In this document: in pieces, positions 33,227-43,491 of the stretch | How the letters are laid out: each line of letters opens with the position of its first letter | How positions within the stretch are numbered: the first letter of the stretch is position 1 | NCBI GenBank assembly: GCA_037833965.1 | Contig: AP031355.1 | Location: 24,825,501-24,889,500 of the forward strand | Reading direction: 5' to 3' | Origin: Marchantia polymorpha subsp. ruderalis | Lineage: Eukaryota; Streptophyta; Marchantiopsida; Marchantiales; Marchantiaceae | Length of the DNA: 64,000 bases | Position numbers and translations under genes: made by a program | The notes under the pieces: model-generated | Seen by the model: only the letters and a program-made list of their open reading frames with translations | The model's database searches: none | Told to the model about the DNA's origin: nothing

Positions 33227-34147
33227 TGTAATAACCCACCAAAGGCTAAAACTGCAGTATGGTGGTAAAAAGATCGAACCCACAGGGACAGAGGCAACAC
33301 ACAGAGTAAAAGTGTCACGTTTAACAGACTTTTGTAGAGTTTGAATTCTAGGCGACTGTCACTCCCAGAAATACTGCAGTGCTCGACTCGGAGGCTCGAC
33401 TCGGAGGAGGATCTCAACTCGGAGGATGCTCGGAGGATGCACGGTACAGCGTGGTCACTCAACACACACACACACACACACACCTGAAACTGGCAAAAAG
33501 CACAACTCGGAGGTCGGTTAGGACCTCCGCTTCGGATTTCAGGAGGAAAGTGTCTCACAAGTTCACTCAGAGGTTCTGCAGGTAGTGCCTCCCACTCCGG
33601 CTTTTACTGCCCTTCCTCCAGGAACTAGCGGGGGTACCCGGACTGGACTTCCCACTTCGGAACGAAGCCTCTACATACGCCGTGGACGTCACCCTCGACT
33701 ATCACACCAAACGCAGGGAGTGCAGACCCGACTGAGAACTTACTGAAAACACGATCCAGTAACACACACACAACCTGAATTACAAACCAAGGTTTACACG
33801 AAGTAATGAAACTTCACATTGGCATTCAGGGGAAACTTCCCGTAGGAGTACAATCAGGATATGTCACTCGAAGGAGTAAGGGGGAACTGTTCAAGTATCT
33901 AACTCGCAGCCGGCTCTGAGCATCAGAAATCACCCGCAGGTGCAGATCCGCACTACTCAAGTCTCTAACCGGGTGCTAGCTCTGAACATTCAGCCGAAGG
34001 CCTTCAACTACAACATACGGTAACTTCGCTATGCTGCAGCTTCTCTACGTGGTGCCAGGACCAAAATGCACAAACACGCCAAGAAAGTGAGTTCCTGATC
34101 TGCACTTCCGAAACTGGAAGAGTCCCAAGGCAAAACGCCTTGATCTA

Positions 34148-34154
34148 CTTTATA
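34148..34154 (-). promoter_or_regulatory. A-family LTR TATA box, minus strand
   Basis: TATAAAG on the minus strand, 34 bp after the stop codon of the gene at 34188-36737. The CAAGGC-GTTTT-GCCTTG hairpin follows downstream. This is the only promoter in the tripled LTR in normal relation to R-U5. Copies of the TATA also occur in the junctions near 37220 and 40600. Confidence 0.65.
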
Positions 34155-34187
34155 CTCTCAAAAGATCCTAACTAGCACTACGCTATC

Positions 34188-36737
34188 CTATCTACCACTC
34201 GTAGCATCTACGCGAAACCAAACTACTCTACTGCACTCAGCAGATCCGGTGCTGCGCCTCCTGCGCGCCGGACTGCTCCGCTTACTATCTCTACCTTGCC
34301 AGTCTTCCGACCGGCTGCGCAACCCCAGGCGTCGGAGCGCTGTGGTGACTTCCGACTGCAAGTGCGCCATAGTGTCGCGCGCACCCGACAAGAAGGTTTC
34401 TAATTTTCTTGCCACTCGCCGCCGACTCCGACTGTCACCCTCCGTCAATGCCGCCGCCCGAAGCTCGAACTCCCGGAGAGTAATCCTCTCTTGAGCTGCC
34501 ACCTCCCAATGGGCGTATCCTTTTAGACAACGAGTCACCTGTGCCGCCAACTCTCCTCGCGCCCTGCAGCTGCTCTCCACCTCGGCCAGCTGCATTTCTA
34601 ATCCCGCACGTTGTGCCCTCAAATCCGAGCACTCGGATTGCAAGTTGCACAACAACTCCTCATCCTCCTTGCGGGCTCTTTGACTTTCTTCTAAGGCGCG
34701 CGTCTGGCGCGCAAGCTCGGCTGCTAGGACTTGGTTCTGTCTCCGCTCCTCCTGCAATTCCGACTCGATCTTTGCCCGTATTAGTTCGGCATCCGCCTGA
34801 CTTTTCGTTGCCGCATCCTCCTTCTGCTGCTGCAAGGCTTGGTATAGCTTCTGGGTGACCGCCAGGTGTTGTCGGAGGGCGGTGTTCCTATCCACATATA
34901 CTCCGCACCTAGAGGCCCACTTTGCCACCTTGCTCCTCGTCCTTCTCCTGATAGTCTCCACATAAGACTGCGGTTTTAAAGCACTTGCGTATTTGGATGT
35001 CTTGCGATCCAGATATCGCAGGATTGGAACTATCTGTTCGCACAGCACCCCTGTTGGCGTTTTCTGCACCGAATCCGCTTCTTGCTCTTCCGAGCTCGTT
35101 TCATCCTCAGTCTCGAGGATTTCAGTCGCCACCGAATCCCTTGGCGACTCCCTGGAACTGTGGCGCGCAGCAGCTTCCGCTGCGACTGCTGCTCCACTGC
35201 CTGCTAAAATATCCAGGGCAGTGGGAGATCCCACTGCTTGAGCCCCTGTTCCGGCTCGATCTTCGGTTTGTGAAGGGGTCAACGCCGCAGTGACTTTTGT
35301 CACTCTTGCACCGCCCGCTTCTGCTGCCTGTCCTTCCGGCGCAATCTGCGCGGAAGGTGTCCTTGCTGAAGGTGCGTCCGCCGAAGGCGTCCGCACACTG
35401 GTCGTTGGCCCCATCCGTCTCGCAGTCGGCGAATCCGGCTGACTCTCTGTCGTCCGACTCGCAGTCGGCCGACCAGCAATTGTCCGACTGGGAGTCGGAT
35501 ACACCCTGCGCGTCTTGACTCCACTTGGCCTGCTTGCTGGTGGCGTTCTTCCGGAAGTGCCTTCCGCCGAAGACGACCCTCTGAGGATTGTTGGCTCGTC
35601 AGCCAAACCCTCTTCTGCTTCCGGCCTGCTGTCCGGTTCAACGCGCCGTTCAGTTGGCCTTCCTTCCGCTTGTCGCCCTTCAGTCATCCGACTCGCAGTC
35701 GGCCGACTGTCAGTCCGTCCATCTCCTCCCGAAGGCCGTGGTGCCTTCTGAGCAGAGGTATCTGCCGTCTTCCCTAGGATCTGCGCGATTATCTCTTCCT
35801 GTGTGGGATTCCGCCGGGTCGGAGTCCGCCCGGTCTCCTCAGTAACAGTTGGCATTTTGCGTGCCCTCTGTTTTGGTCGACTGTGAGGCTTGGGGGTGGG
35901 CCGACCACGAGTCGGCGCAGCTGGCACTTCCGGCTGCCTGTCCTCAGGTCTCTCATCCCACTTCCGCTTTCGCGGAATGCGCTCACTTCGACGTTCTTCT
36001 GCTGCTCTTGCTGGAGCCGGAGGCGTACTGGCAGGTTCCTCGTCCGGATCCGTGTCTACTTCGGCCTCCCTCGAATATCTACCTGGATAAGTCCGGGTCA
36101 GCTGCGGAAACCGTGTTTTCTCAGCATTTGTCAAACATCCCATCGCCCGGTAAAACACGATTAAGTAAGGCGATAGATGATTGAGGGTTCCTCCCTTCTC
36201 TTCCTGCGCATGTTGGCGCGTCACCTTCCACAGGAGCCGTGCCCAATGCACCGGAGCTCCTGACAGCACTAGCTCCACGAACTCTACCTGCCAACCATGC
36301 ATGTAAGCGGTCTTGGTCGGCTGCAATATCTGCAGCAATGCCGTCGCGACATTTCTCCGCAATCGATCCTTGTAATCCCGAGTCCGGAAACCGTTCTTGG
36401 GATGTCTAGCCACTTTGAAGAGCTCATTGTAAGAGACTTCTTCCTCCTGGGACACTTTCACGCTGTCGGCCTCGAAGAGGAGATCCCCTTCCTCGCCGGC
36501 ACACCTGCCCAACACCTGCGCCCAATTGCAAATTTCCCATCTCTCTGGGTGTGGGCGAAATCCGCGAGAAGGCTTGTGTCTCTCTTGCAGATACTCGCGC
36601 ACCATCTCCGGACACGTCCAATTCCACCCCCAGAGGAGAAAATCGAGCTTCAGCCTCGTCAGCACATCTTGAAATGCGCGTAGACCGATCTGCGGCACCC
36701 TGAGTGGAGACACTCGCAGTTGGGGAACCTTCGACAT
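34188..36737 (-). CDS. U3 gene, A family: most intact copy
   Basis: An 849-residue frame from ATG 36737 (MSKVPQLRVSPLRVPQIGL) to the normal family end (SAECSRVVWFRVDATSGR). Residues 1-225 are a conserved globular region (LLWGWNWTCPEMVREYL, GFRTRDYKDRLRRNVATALLQ, LQPTKTAYMHGWQVEFVE, HLSPYLIVFYRAMG). Residues 230-500 are Pro/Ser/Thr/Arg-rich with PTASR-type repeats. Residues 500-850 hold conserved PTALDIL, VATEIL and LRYLDRK motifs, a coiled coil (about 620-735) and a C-terminal block (KGYAHWEVAAQE, TLREFELRAA, RRRSTGSAECS). No signal peptide or membrane segment is seen. The gene lies wholly in U3, ending just before the TATA box. Function unknown. The globular part recalls plant proteins labelled putative plant transposon protein, but I recognised this by eye only. 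Confidence 0.75.
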   Translation of the reverse strand: MSKVPQLRVSPLRVPQIGLRAFQDVLTRLKLDFLLWGWNWTCPEMVREYLQERHKPSRGFRPHPERWEICNWAQVLGRCAGEEGDLLFEADSVKVSQEEEVSYNELFKVARHPKNGFRTRDYKDRLRRNVATALLQILQPTKTAYMHGWQVEFVELVLSGAPVHWARLLWKVTRQHAQEEKGGTLNHLSPYLIVFYRAMGCLTNAEKTRFPQLTRTYPGRYSREAEVDTDPDEEPASTPPAPARAAEERRSERIPRKRKWDERPEDRQPEVPAAPTRGRPTPKPHSRPKQRARKMPTVTEETGRTPTRRNPTQEEIIAQILGKTADTSAQKAPRPSGGDGRTDSRPTASRMTEGRQAEGRPTERRVEPDSRPEAEEGLADEPTILRGSSSAEGTSGRTPPASRPSGVKTRRVYPTPSRTIAGRPTASRTTESQPDSPTARRMGPTTSVRTPSADAPSARTPSAQIAPEGQAAEAGGARVTKVTAALTPSQTEDRAGTGAQAVGSPTALDILAGSGAAVAAEAAARHSSRESPRDSVATEILETEDETSSEEQEADSVQKTPTGVLCEQIVPILRYLDRKTSKYASALKPQSYVETIRRRTRSKVAKWASRCGVYVDRNTALRQHLAVTQKLYQALQQQKEDAATKSQADAELIRAKIESELQEERRQNQVLAAELARQTRALEESQRARKEDEELLCNLQSECSDLRAQRAGLEMQLAEVESSCRARGELAAQVTRCLKGYAHWEVAAQERITLREFELRAAALTEGDSRSRRRVARKLETFLSGARDTMAHLQSEVTTALRRLGLRSRSEDWQGRDSKRSSPARRRRSTGSAECSRVVWFRVDATSGR

Positions 36738-37468
36738 TGCGTTGTCTGCACACACAAACGTTCTCCCTTTCGCTCACTCTCTCACAATCGCCACTGCGCG
36801 TCGGCCACTCAAGCACTGACTGCTCACTCTCTCTGCGCTCGTTCAAGATCGCTACTCCCAATTCTTTCAAGGTCCGCCAAGATCCTTGTGCAACTCGTTT
36901 CCGCACTCTCTACTCTCACTGCAGGTCGCTCCGCCCTTGCGCGTAATCTTGGAACTGGAAATTGCAAAGTCAAGAATGAGAGAATGAGACTGGAGCGCAG
37001 TCTTTTCTTCTCCGATTTCAAGAACGTCCAACGTTCTTACTGGTTGCAACGTACGCAGCCGGCTATACGGCTTAACGGTTCGCCCTTTGCATGCGCAAAT
37101 TCACGTCTCCGCATTGCGCGCATTCGCATGCTTAAACGTTGAATTCTCCCGCCGCCGCCACCTTCCCTGATCTGTACATCCGAAACTGGAAGAGTCCCAA
37201 GGCAAAACGCCTTGATCTACTTTATACCCTCAAAGATCCTAACTAGCACTACGCTATCCTATCTACTGCTCGCAACATCTACGCGAAACCAAACTATACT
37301 ACTGCACTCGGCAGATCCGGTGCTGCGCCTCCTGCGCGCCGGACTGCTCCGCTCGCTGTCTCTACCTTGCCAGTCTTCCGACCGGCTGCGCAACCCCAGG
37401 CGTCGGAGGGCTGTAGTGACTTCCGACTCTAAGTGCGCCATAGACTCTTCCAGTTCCGGAAGTGCAGA

Positions 37469-40114
37469 TCAGGAACTCACTTTCTTGGCGTGTTTGTGCA
37501 TTTGGTCCTGGCACCACGTAGAGAAGCTGCAGCATAGCGAAGTTACCGTATGTTGTAGTTGAAGGCCTTCGGCTGAATGTGCGCGAAACCAAACTACTCT
37601 ACTGCACTCAGCAGATCCGGTGCTGCGCCTCCTGCGCGCCGGACTGCTCCGCTTACTATCTCTACCTTGCCAGTCTTCCGACCGGCTGCGTAACCCCAGG
37701 CGTCGGAGCGCTGCAGTGACTTCCGACTGCAAGTGCGCCATAGTGTCGCGCGCACCCGACAAGAAGGTTTCTAATTTTCTTGCCACTCGCCGCCGACTCC
37801 GACTGTCACCTTCCGTCAAGGCCGCCGCCCGAAGCTCGAACTCCCGGAGTGTAACCCTCTCTTGAGCTGCCACCTCCCAATGGGTGTATCCGTTTAGACA
37901 ACGAGTCACCCGTGCCGCCAACTCTCCTCGTGCCCTGCAGCTGCTCTCCACCTCTGCCAGCTCCATTTCTAAATCCGCACGTTGAGCCCTCAAATCCGAG
38001 CACTCGGTTTGCAAGTTGCACAACAACTCCTCATCCTCCTTGCGGGCTCTTTGACTTTCCTCTAAGGCGCGCGTCTGGCGCGCAAGCTCGGCTGCTAGGA
38101 CTTTGTTCTGTCTCCGCTCCTCCTGCAGTTCCGACTCGATCTTTGCCCGTATTAGTTCGGCCTCCGCCTGACTCTTCGTCGCCGCATCCTCCTTCTGCTG
38201 CTGCAAGGCTTGGTACAGCTTCTGGGTGACCGCCAGGTGTTGTCGGAGGGCGGTGTTCCTTTCCACATATACTTGGCAACTAGAGGCCCACTTTGCCACC
38301 TTGATCCTCGTCCTTCGCCTGATAGTCTCCACATAAGACTGCGGTTTTAAGGCACTTCCGTATTTGGATGTCTTGCGATCCAGATATCGCAGGAGTGGAA
38401 CTATCTGTTCGCACAGCACCCCTGTTGGCGTTTTCTGCACCGAATCCTCTTCTTGCTCTTCCGAGCTCGTCTCATCCTCAGTCTCGAGGATTTCAGTCGC
38501 CACCGAATCCCTTGGCGACTCCCTGGAACTGTGGCGCGCAGCAGCTTCTGCTGCGACTGCTGCTCCACTGCCTGCTAAAATATCCAGGGCAGTGGGAGAT
38601 CCCACTGCTTGAGCCCCTGTTCCGGCTCGATCTTCGGTTTGTGAAGGGGTCGACGCCGCAGTGACTTTTGTCACTCTTGCACCGCCCGCTTCTGCTGCCT
38701 GTCCTTCCGGCGCAATCTGCGCGGAAGGTGTCCTTGCTGAAGGTGCGTCCGCCGAAGGCGTCCGCATACTGGTCGTTGGCCCCATCCGTCTCGCAGTCGG
38801 CGAATCCGGCTGACTCTCTGTTGTCCGACTCGCAGTTGGCCGACCAGCAGTTGTCCGACTGGGAGTCGGATACACCCTGCGCGTCTTGACTCCACTTGGC
38901 CTGTTTGCTGGTGGCGTTCTTCCAGAAGTGCCTTCCGCCGAAGACGACCCTCTGAGGATTGTTGGCTCGTCAGCCAAACTCTCTTCCGCTTCCGGCCTGC
39001 TGTCCGGTTCAACGCGCCGTTCAGTTGGCCTTCCTTCCGCTTGTCGACCTTCAGTCATCCGACTCGCAGTCGGCCGGTCGTCAGTCCGTCCATCTCCTCC
39101 CGAAGGCCGTGGTGCCTTCTGTGCAGAGGTTTCTGCCGTCTTCCCTAGGACCTGAGCAATTATCTCTTCCTGTGTGAGATTCCGCCGGGTCGGAGTTCGC
39201 CTGGTCTCCTCAGTACCAGTTGGCATTCTGCGTGCCCTCTGTTTTGGTCGACTATGAGGCTCGGGGGTGGGCCGACCACGAGTCGGCGCAGATGGTACTT
39301 CCGGCTGCCTGTCCTCAGGTCCCTCATCCCACTTCCGCTTGCGCGGAATGCGCTCACTTCGACGTTCTTCTGCTGCTCTGGCTGGAGCCGGAGCCGGAGG
39401 CGTACTGGCAGGTTCCTCGTCCGGATCCGTGTCTACTTCGGCCTCCCTCGAATATCTACCTGGATAAGACCGGCTCAGCTGCGGAAACCGAGTTTTCTCA
39501 GCATTCGTCAAACATCCCATCGCCCGGTAAAACACGATTAAGTAAGGCGATAGATGATTGAGCGTTCCTCCCCTCTCTTCTTGCGCATGTTGGCGCGTCA
39601 CCTTCCACAGGAGCCGTGCCCAATGCACCGGAGCTCCTGACAACACTAGCTCCACGAACTCTACCTGCCAACCATGCATGTAAGCGGTCTTGGTCGGCTG
39701 CAATATCTGCAGCAATGCTGTCGCGACATTTCTCCGCAATCGATCCTTGTAATCCCGAGTCCGGAAACCGTTCTTGGGATGTCTAGCCACTTTGAAGAGC
39801 TCATTGTAAGAGACTTCTTCCTCCTGGGACACTTTCACGCTGTCGGCCTCGAAGAGGAGATCCCCTTCCTCGCCGGCACACCTGCCCAACACCTGCGCCC
39901 AATTGCAAATTTCCCATCTCTCTGGGTGTGGGCGAAATCCGCGAGAAGGCTTGTGTCTCTCTTGCAGATACTCGCGCACCATCTCCGGACACGTCCAATT
40001 CCACCCCCAGAGGAGAAAATCGAGCTTCAGCCTCGTCAGCACATCTTGAAATGCGCGTAGACCGATCTGCGGCACCCTGAGTGGAGACACTCGCAGTTGG
40101 GGAACCTTCGACAT
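37469..40114 (-). CDS. U3 gene, A family: tandem copy 2 (altered tail)
   Basis: From ATG 40114 the frame is open for 881 residues. It follows the family through the coiled coil and SAECSRVVWFRA and then ends in about 30 residues read from the inverted R segment (including CSFSTWCQDQMHKHAKK). It lacks the TATA-R-U5 arrangement downstream, having instead a junction with a second copy of the last 60 gene codons (37259-37441). Uninterrupted, but an abnormal 3' end makes expression doubtful. Confidence 0.65.
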   Translation of the reverse strand: MSKVPQLRVSPLRVPQIGLRAFQDVLTRLKLDFLLWGWNWTCPEMVREYLQERHKPSRGFRPHPERWEICNWAQVLGRCAGEEGDLLFEADSVKVSQEEEVSYNELFKVARHPKNGFRTRDYKDRLRRNVATALLQILQPTKTAYMHGWQVEFVELVLSGAPVHWARLLWKVTRQHAQEERGGTLNHLSPYLIVFYRAMGCLTNAEKTRFPQLSRSYPGRYSREAEVDTDPDEEPASTPPAPAPARAAEERRSERIPRKRKWDEGPEDRQPEVPSAPTRGRPTPEPHSRPKQRARRMPTGTEETRRTPTRRNLTQEEIIAQVLGKTAETSAQKAPRPSGGDGRTDDRPTASRMTEGRQAEGRPTERRVEPDSRPEAEESLADEPTILRGSSSAEGTSGRTPPANRPSGVKTRRVYPTPSRTTAGRPTASRTTESQPDSPTARRMGPTTSMRTPSADAPSARTPSAQIAPEGQAAEAGGARVTKVTAASTPSQTEDRAGTGAQAVGSPTALDILAGSGAAVAAEAAARHSSRESPRDSVATEILETEDETSSEEQEEDSVQKTPTGVLCEQIVPLLRYLDRKTSKYGSALKPQSYVETIRRRTRIKVAKWASSCQVYVERNTALRQHLAVTQKLYQALQQQKEDAATKSQAEAELIRAKIESELQEERRQNKVLAAELARQTRALEESQRARKEDEELLCNLQTECSDLRAQRADLEMELAEVESSCRARGELAARVTRCLNGYTHWEVAAQERVTLREFELRAAALTEGDSRSRRRVARKLETFLSGARDTMAHLQSEVTAALRRLGLRSRSEDWQGRDSKRSSPARRRRSTGSAECSRVVWFRAHSAEGLQLQHTVTSLCCSFSTWCQDQMHKHAKKVSS

Positions 40115-40845
40115 TGCGTTGTCTGCACACACAAACGTTCTCCCTTTCGCTCACTCTCTCACAATCGCCACTGCGCGTCGGCCACTCAAGCACTGACTGC
40201 TCACTCTCTCTGCGCTCGTTCAAGATCGCTACTCCCAATTCTTTCAAGGTCCGCCAAGATCCTTGTGCAACTCGTTTCCGCACTCTCTACTCTCACTGCA
40301 GGTCGCTCCGCCCTTGCGCGTAATCTTGGAACTGGAAATTGCAAAGTCAAGAATGAGAGAATGAGACTGGAGCGCAGTCTTTTCTTCTCCGATTTCAAGA
40401 ACGTCCAACGTTCTTACTGGTTGCAACGTACGCAGCCGGCTATACGGCTTAACGGTTCGCCCTTTGCATGCGCAAATTCACGTCTCCGCATTGCGCGCAT
40501 TCGCATGCTTAAACGTTGAATTCTCCCGCCGCCGCCACCTTCCTTGATCTGTACATCCGAAACTGGAAGAGTCCCAAGGCAAAACGCCTTGATCTACTTT
40601 ATACCCTCAAAGATCCTAACTAGCACTACGCTATCCTATCTACTGCTCGCAACATCTACGCGAAACCAAACTATACTACTGCACTCGGCAGATCCGGTGC
40701 TGCGCCTCCTGCGCGCCGGACTGCTCCGCTCGCTGTCTCTACCTTGCCAGTCTTCCGACCGGCTGCGCAACCCCAGGCGTCGGAGGGCTGTAGTGACTTC
40801 CGACTCTAAGTGCGCCATAGACTCTTCCAGTTCCGGAAGTGCAGA

Positions 40846-43491
40846 TCAGGAACTCACTTTCTTGGCGTGTTTGTGCATTTGGTCCTGGCACCACGTAGAG
40901 AAGCTGCAGCATAGCGAAGTTACCGTATGTTGTAGTTGAAGGCCTTCGGCTGAATGTGCGCGAAACCAAACTACTCTACTGCACTCAGCAGATCCGGTGC
41001 TGCGCCTCCTGCGCGCCGGACTGCTCCGCTTATTATCTCTACCTTGCCAGTCTTCCGACCGGCTGCGTAACCCCAGGCGTCGGAGCGCTGCAGTGACTTC
41101 CGACTGCAAGTGCGCCATAGTGTCGCGCGCACCCGACAAGAAGGTTTCTAATTTTCTTGCCACTCGCCGCCGACTCCGACTGTCACCTTCCGTCAAGGCC
41201 GCCGCCCGAAGCTCGAACTCCCGGAGTGTAACCCTCTCTTGAGCTGCCACCTCCCAATGGGTGTATCCGTTTAGACAACGAGTCACCCGTGCCGCCAACT
41301 CTCCTCGTGCCCTGCAGCTGCTCTCCACCTCTGCCAGCTCCATTTCTAAATCCGCACGTTGAGCCCTCAAATCCGAGCACTCGGTTTGCAAGTTGCACAA
41401 CAACTCCTCATCCTCCTTGCGGGCTCTTTGACTTTCCTCTAAGGCGCGCGTCTGGCGCGCAAGCTCGGCTGCTAGGACTTTGTTCTGTCTCCGCTCCTCC
41501 TGCAGTTCCGACTCGATCTTTGCCCGTATTAGTTCGGCCTCCGCCTGACTCTTCGTCGCCGCATCCTCCTTCTGCTGCTGCAAGGCTTGGTACAGCTTCT
41601 GGGTGACCGCCAGGTGTTGTCGGAGGGCGGTGTTCCTTTCCACATATACTTGGCAACTAGAGGCCCACTTTGCCACCTTGATCCTCGTCCTTCGCCTGAT
41701 AGTCTCCACATAAGACTGCGGTTTTAAGGCACTTCCGTATTTGGATGTCTTGCGATCCAGATATCGCAGGAGTGGAACTATCTGTTCGCACAGCACCCCT
41801 GTTGGCGTTTTCTGCACCGAATCCTCTTCTTGCTCTTCCGAGCTCGTCTCATCCTCAGTCTCGAGGATTTCAGTCGCCACCGAATCCCTTGGCGACTCCC
41901 TGGAACTGTGGCGCGCAGCAGCTTCTGCTGCGACTGCTGCTCCACTGCCTGCTAAAATATCCAGGGCAGTGGGAGATCCCACTGCTTGAGCCCCTGTTCC
42001 GGCTCGATCTTCGGTTTGTGAAGGGGTCGACGCCGCAGTGACTTTTGTCACTCTTGCACCGCCCGCTTCTGCTGCCTGTCCTTCCGGCGCAATCTGCGCG
42101 GAAGGTGTCCTTGCTGAAGGTGCGTCCGCCGAAGGCGTCCGCATACTGGTCGTTGGCCCCATCCGTCTCGCAGTCGGCGAATCCGGCTGACTCTCTGTTG
42201 TCCGACTCGCAGTCGGCCGACCAGCAGTTGTCCGACTGGGAGTCGGATACACCCTGCGCGTCTTGACTCCACTTGGCCTGTTTGCTGGTGGCGTTCTTCC
42301 AGAAGTGCCTTCCGCCGAAGACGACCCTCTGAGGATTGTTGGCTCGTCAGCCAAACTCTCTTCCGCTTCCGGCCTGCTGTCCGGTTCAACGCGCCGTTCA
42401 GTTGGCCTTCCTTCCGCTTGTCGACCTTCAGTCATCCGACTCGCAGTCGGCCGGTCGTCAGTCCGTCCATCTCCTCCCGAAGGCCGTGGTGCCTTCTGTG
42501 CAGAGGTTTCTGCCGTCTTCCCTAGGACCTGAGCAATTATCTCTTCCTGTGTGAGATTCCGCCGGGTCGGAGTTCGCCTGGTCTCCTCAGTACCAGTTGG
42601 CATTCTGCGTGCCCTCTGTTTTGGTCGACTATGAGGCTCGGGGGTGGGCCGACCACGAGTCGGCGCAGATGGTACTTCCGGCTGCCTGTCCTCAGGTCCC
42701 TCATCCCACTTCCGCTTGCGCGGAATGCGCTCACTTCGACGTTCTTCTGCTGCTCTGGCTGGAGCCGGAGCCGGAGGCGTACTGGCAGGTTCCTCGTCCG
42801 GATCCGTGTCTACTTCGGCCTCCCTCGAATATCTACCTGGATAAGACCGGCTCAGCTGCGGAAACCGAGTTTTCTCAGCATTCGTCAAACATCCCATCGC
42901 CCGGTAAAACACGATTAAGTAAGGCGATAGATGATTGAGCGTTCCTCCCCTCTCTTCTTGCGCATGTTGGCGCGTCACCTTCCACAGGAGCCGTGCCCAA
43001 TGCACCGGAGCTCCTGACAACACTAGCTCCACGAACTCTACCTGCCAACCATGCATGTAAGCGGTCTTGGTCGGCTGCAATATCTGCAGCAATGCTGTCG
43101 CGACATTTCTCCGCAATCGATCCTTGTAATCCCGAGTCCGGAAACCGTTCTTGGGATGTCTAGCCACTTTGAAGAGCTCATTGTAAGAGACTTCTTCCTC
43201 CTGGGACACTTTCACGCTGTCGGCCTCGAAGAGGAGATCCCCTTCCTCGCCGGCACACCTGCCCAACACCTGCGCCCAATTGCAAATTTCCCATCTCTCT
43301 GGGTGTGGGCTAAATCCGCGAGAAGGCTTGTGTCTCTCTTGCAGATACTCGCGCACCATCTCCGGACACGTCCAATTCCACCCCCAGAGGAGAAAATCGA
43401 GCTTCAGCCTCGTCAGCACATCTTGAAATGCGCGTAGACCAATCTGCGGCACCCTGAGTGGAGACACTCGCAGTTGGGGAACCTTCGACAT
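40846..43491 (-). CDS. U3 gene, A family: tandem copy 3 (altered tail)
   Basis: A near-identical repeat of the gene at 37469-40114, exactly 3377 bp away. It is the copy nearest the LTR start and has the full U3 upstream sequence (43510-44846), so in position it corresponds to the original gene of this LTR. It has the same foreign C-terminal tail as copy 2. Confidence 0.65.
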   Translation of the reverse strand: MSKVPQLRVSPLRVPQIGLRAFQDVLTRLKLDFLLWGWNWTCPEMVREYLQERHKPSRGFSPHPERWEICNWAQVLGRCAGEEGDLLFEADSVKVSQEEEVSYNELFKVARHPKNGFRTRDYKDRLRRNVATALLQILQPTKTAYMHGWQVEFVELVLSGAPVHWARLLWKVTRQHAQEERGGTLNHLSPYLIVFYRAMGCLTNAEKTRFPQLSRSYPGRYSREAEVDTDPDEEPASTPPAPAPARAAEERRSERIPRKRKWDEGPEDRQPEVPSAPTRGRPTPEPHSRPKQRARRMPTGTEETRRTPTRRNLTQEEIIAQVLGKTAETSAQKAPRPSGGDGRTDDRPTASRMTEGRQAEGRPTERRVEPDSRPEAEESLADEPTILRGSSSAEGTSGRTPPANRPSGVKTRRVYPTPSRTTAGRPTASRTTESQPDSPTARRMGPTTSMRTPSADAPSARTPSAQIAPEGQAAEAGGARVTKVTAASTPSQTEDRAGTGAQAVGSPTALDILAGSGAAVAAEAAARHSSRESPRDSVATEILETEDETSSEEQEEDSVQKTPTGVLCEQIVPLLRYLDRKTSKYGSALKPQSYVETIRRRTRIKVAKWASSCQVYVERNTALRQHLAVTQKLYQALQQQKEDAATKSQAEAELIRAKIESELQEERRQNKVLAAELARQTRALEESQRARKEDEELLCNLQTECSDLRAQRADLEMELAEVESSCRARGELAARVTRCLNGYTHWEVAAQERVTLREFELRAAALTEGDSRSRRRVARKLETFLSGARDTMAHLQSEVTAALRRLGLRSRSEDWQGRDNKRSSPARRRRSTGSAECSRVVWFRAHSAEGLQLQHTVTSLCCSFSTWCQDQMHKHAKKVSS

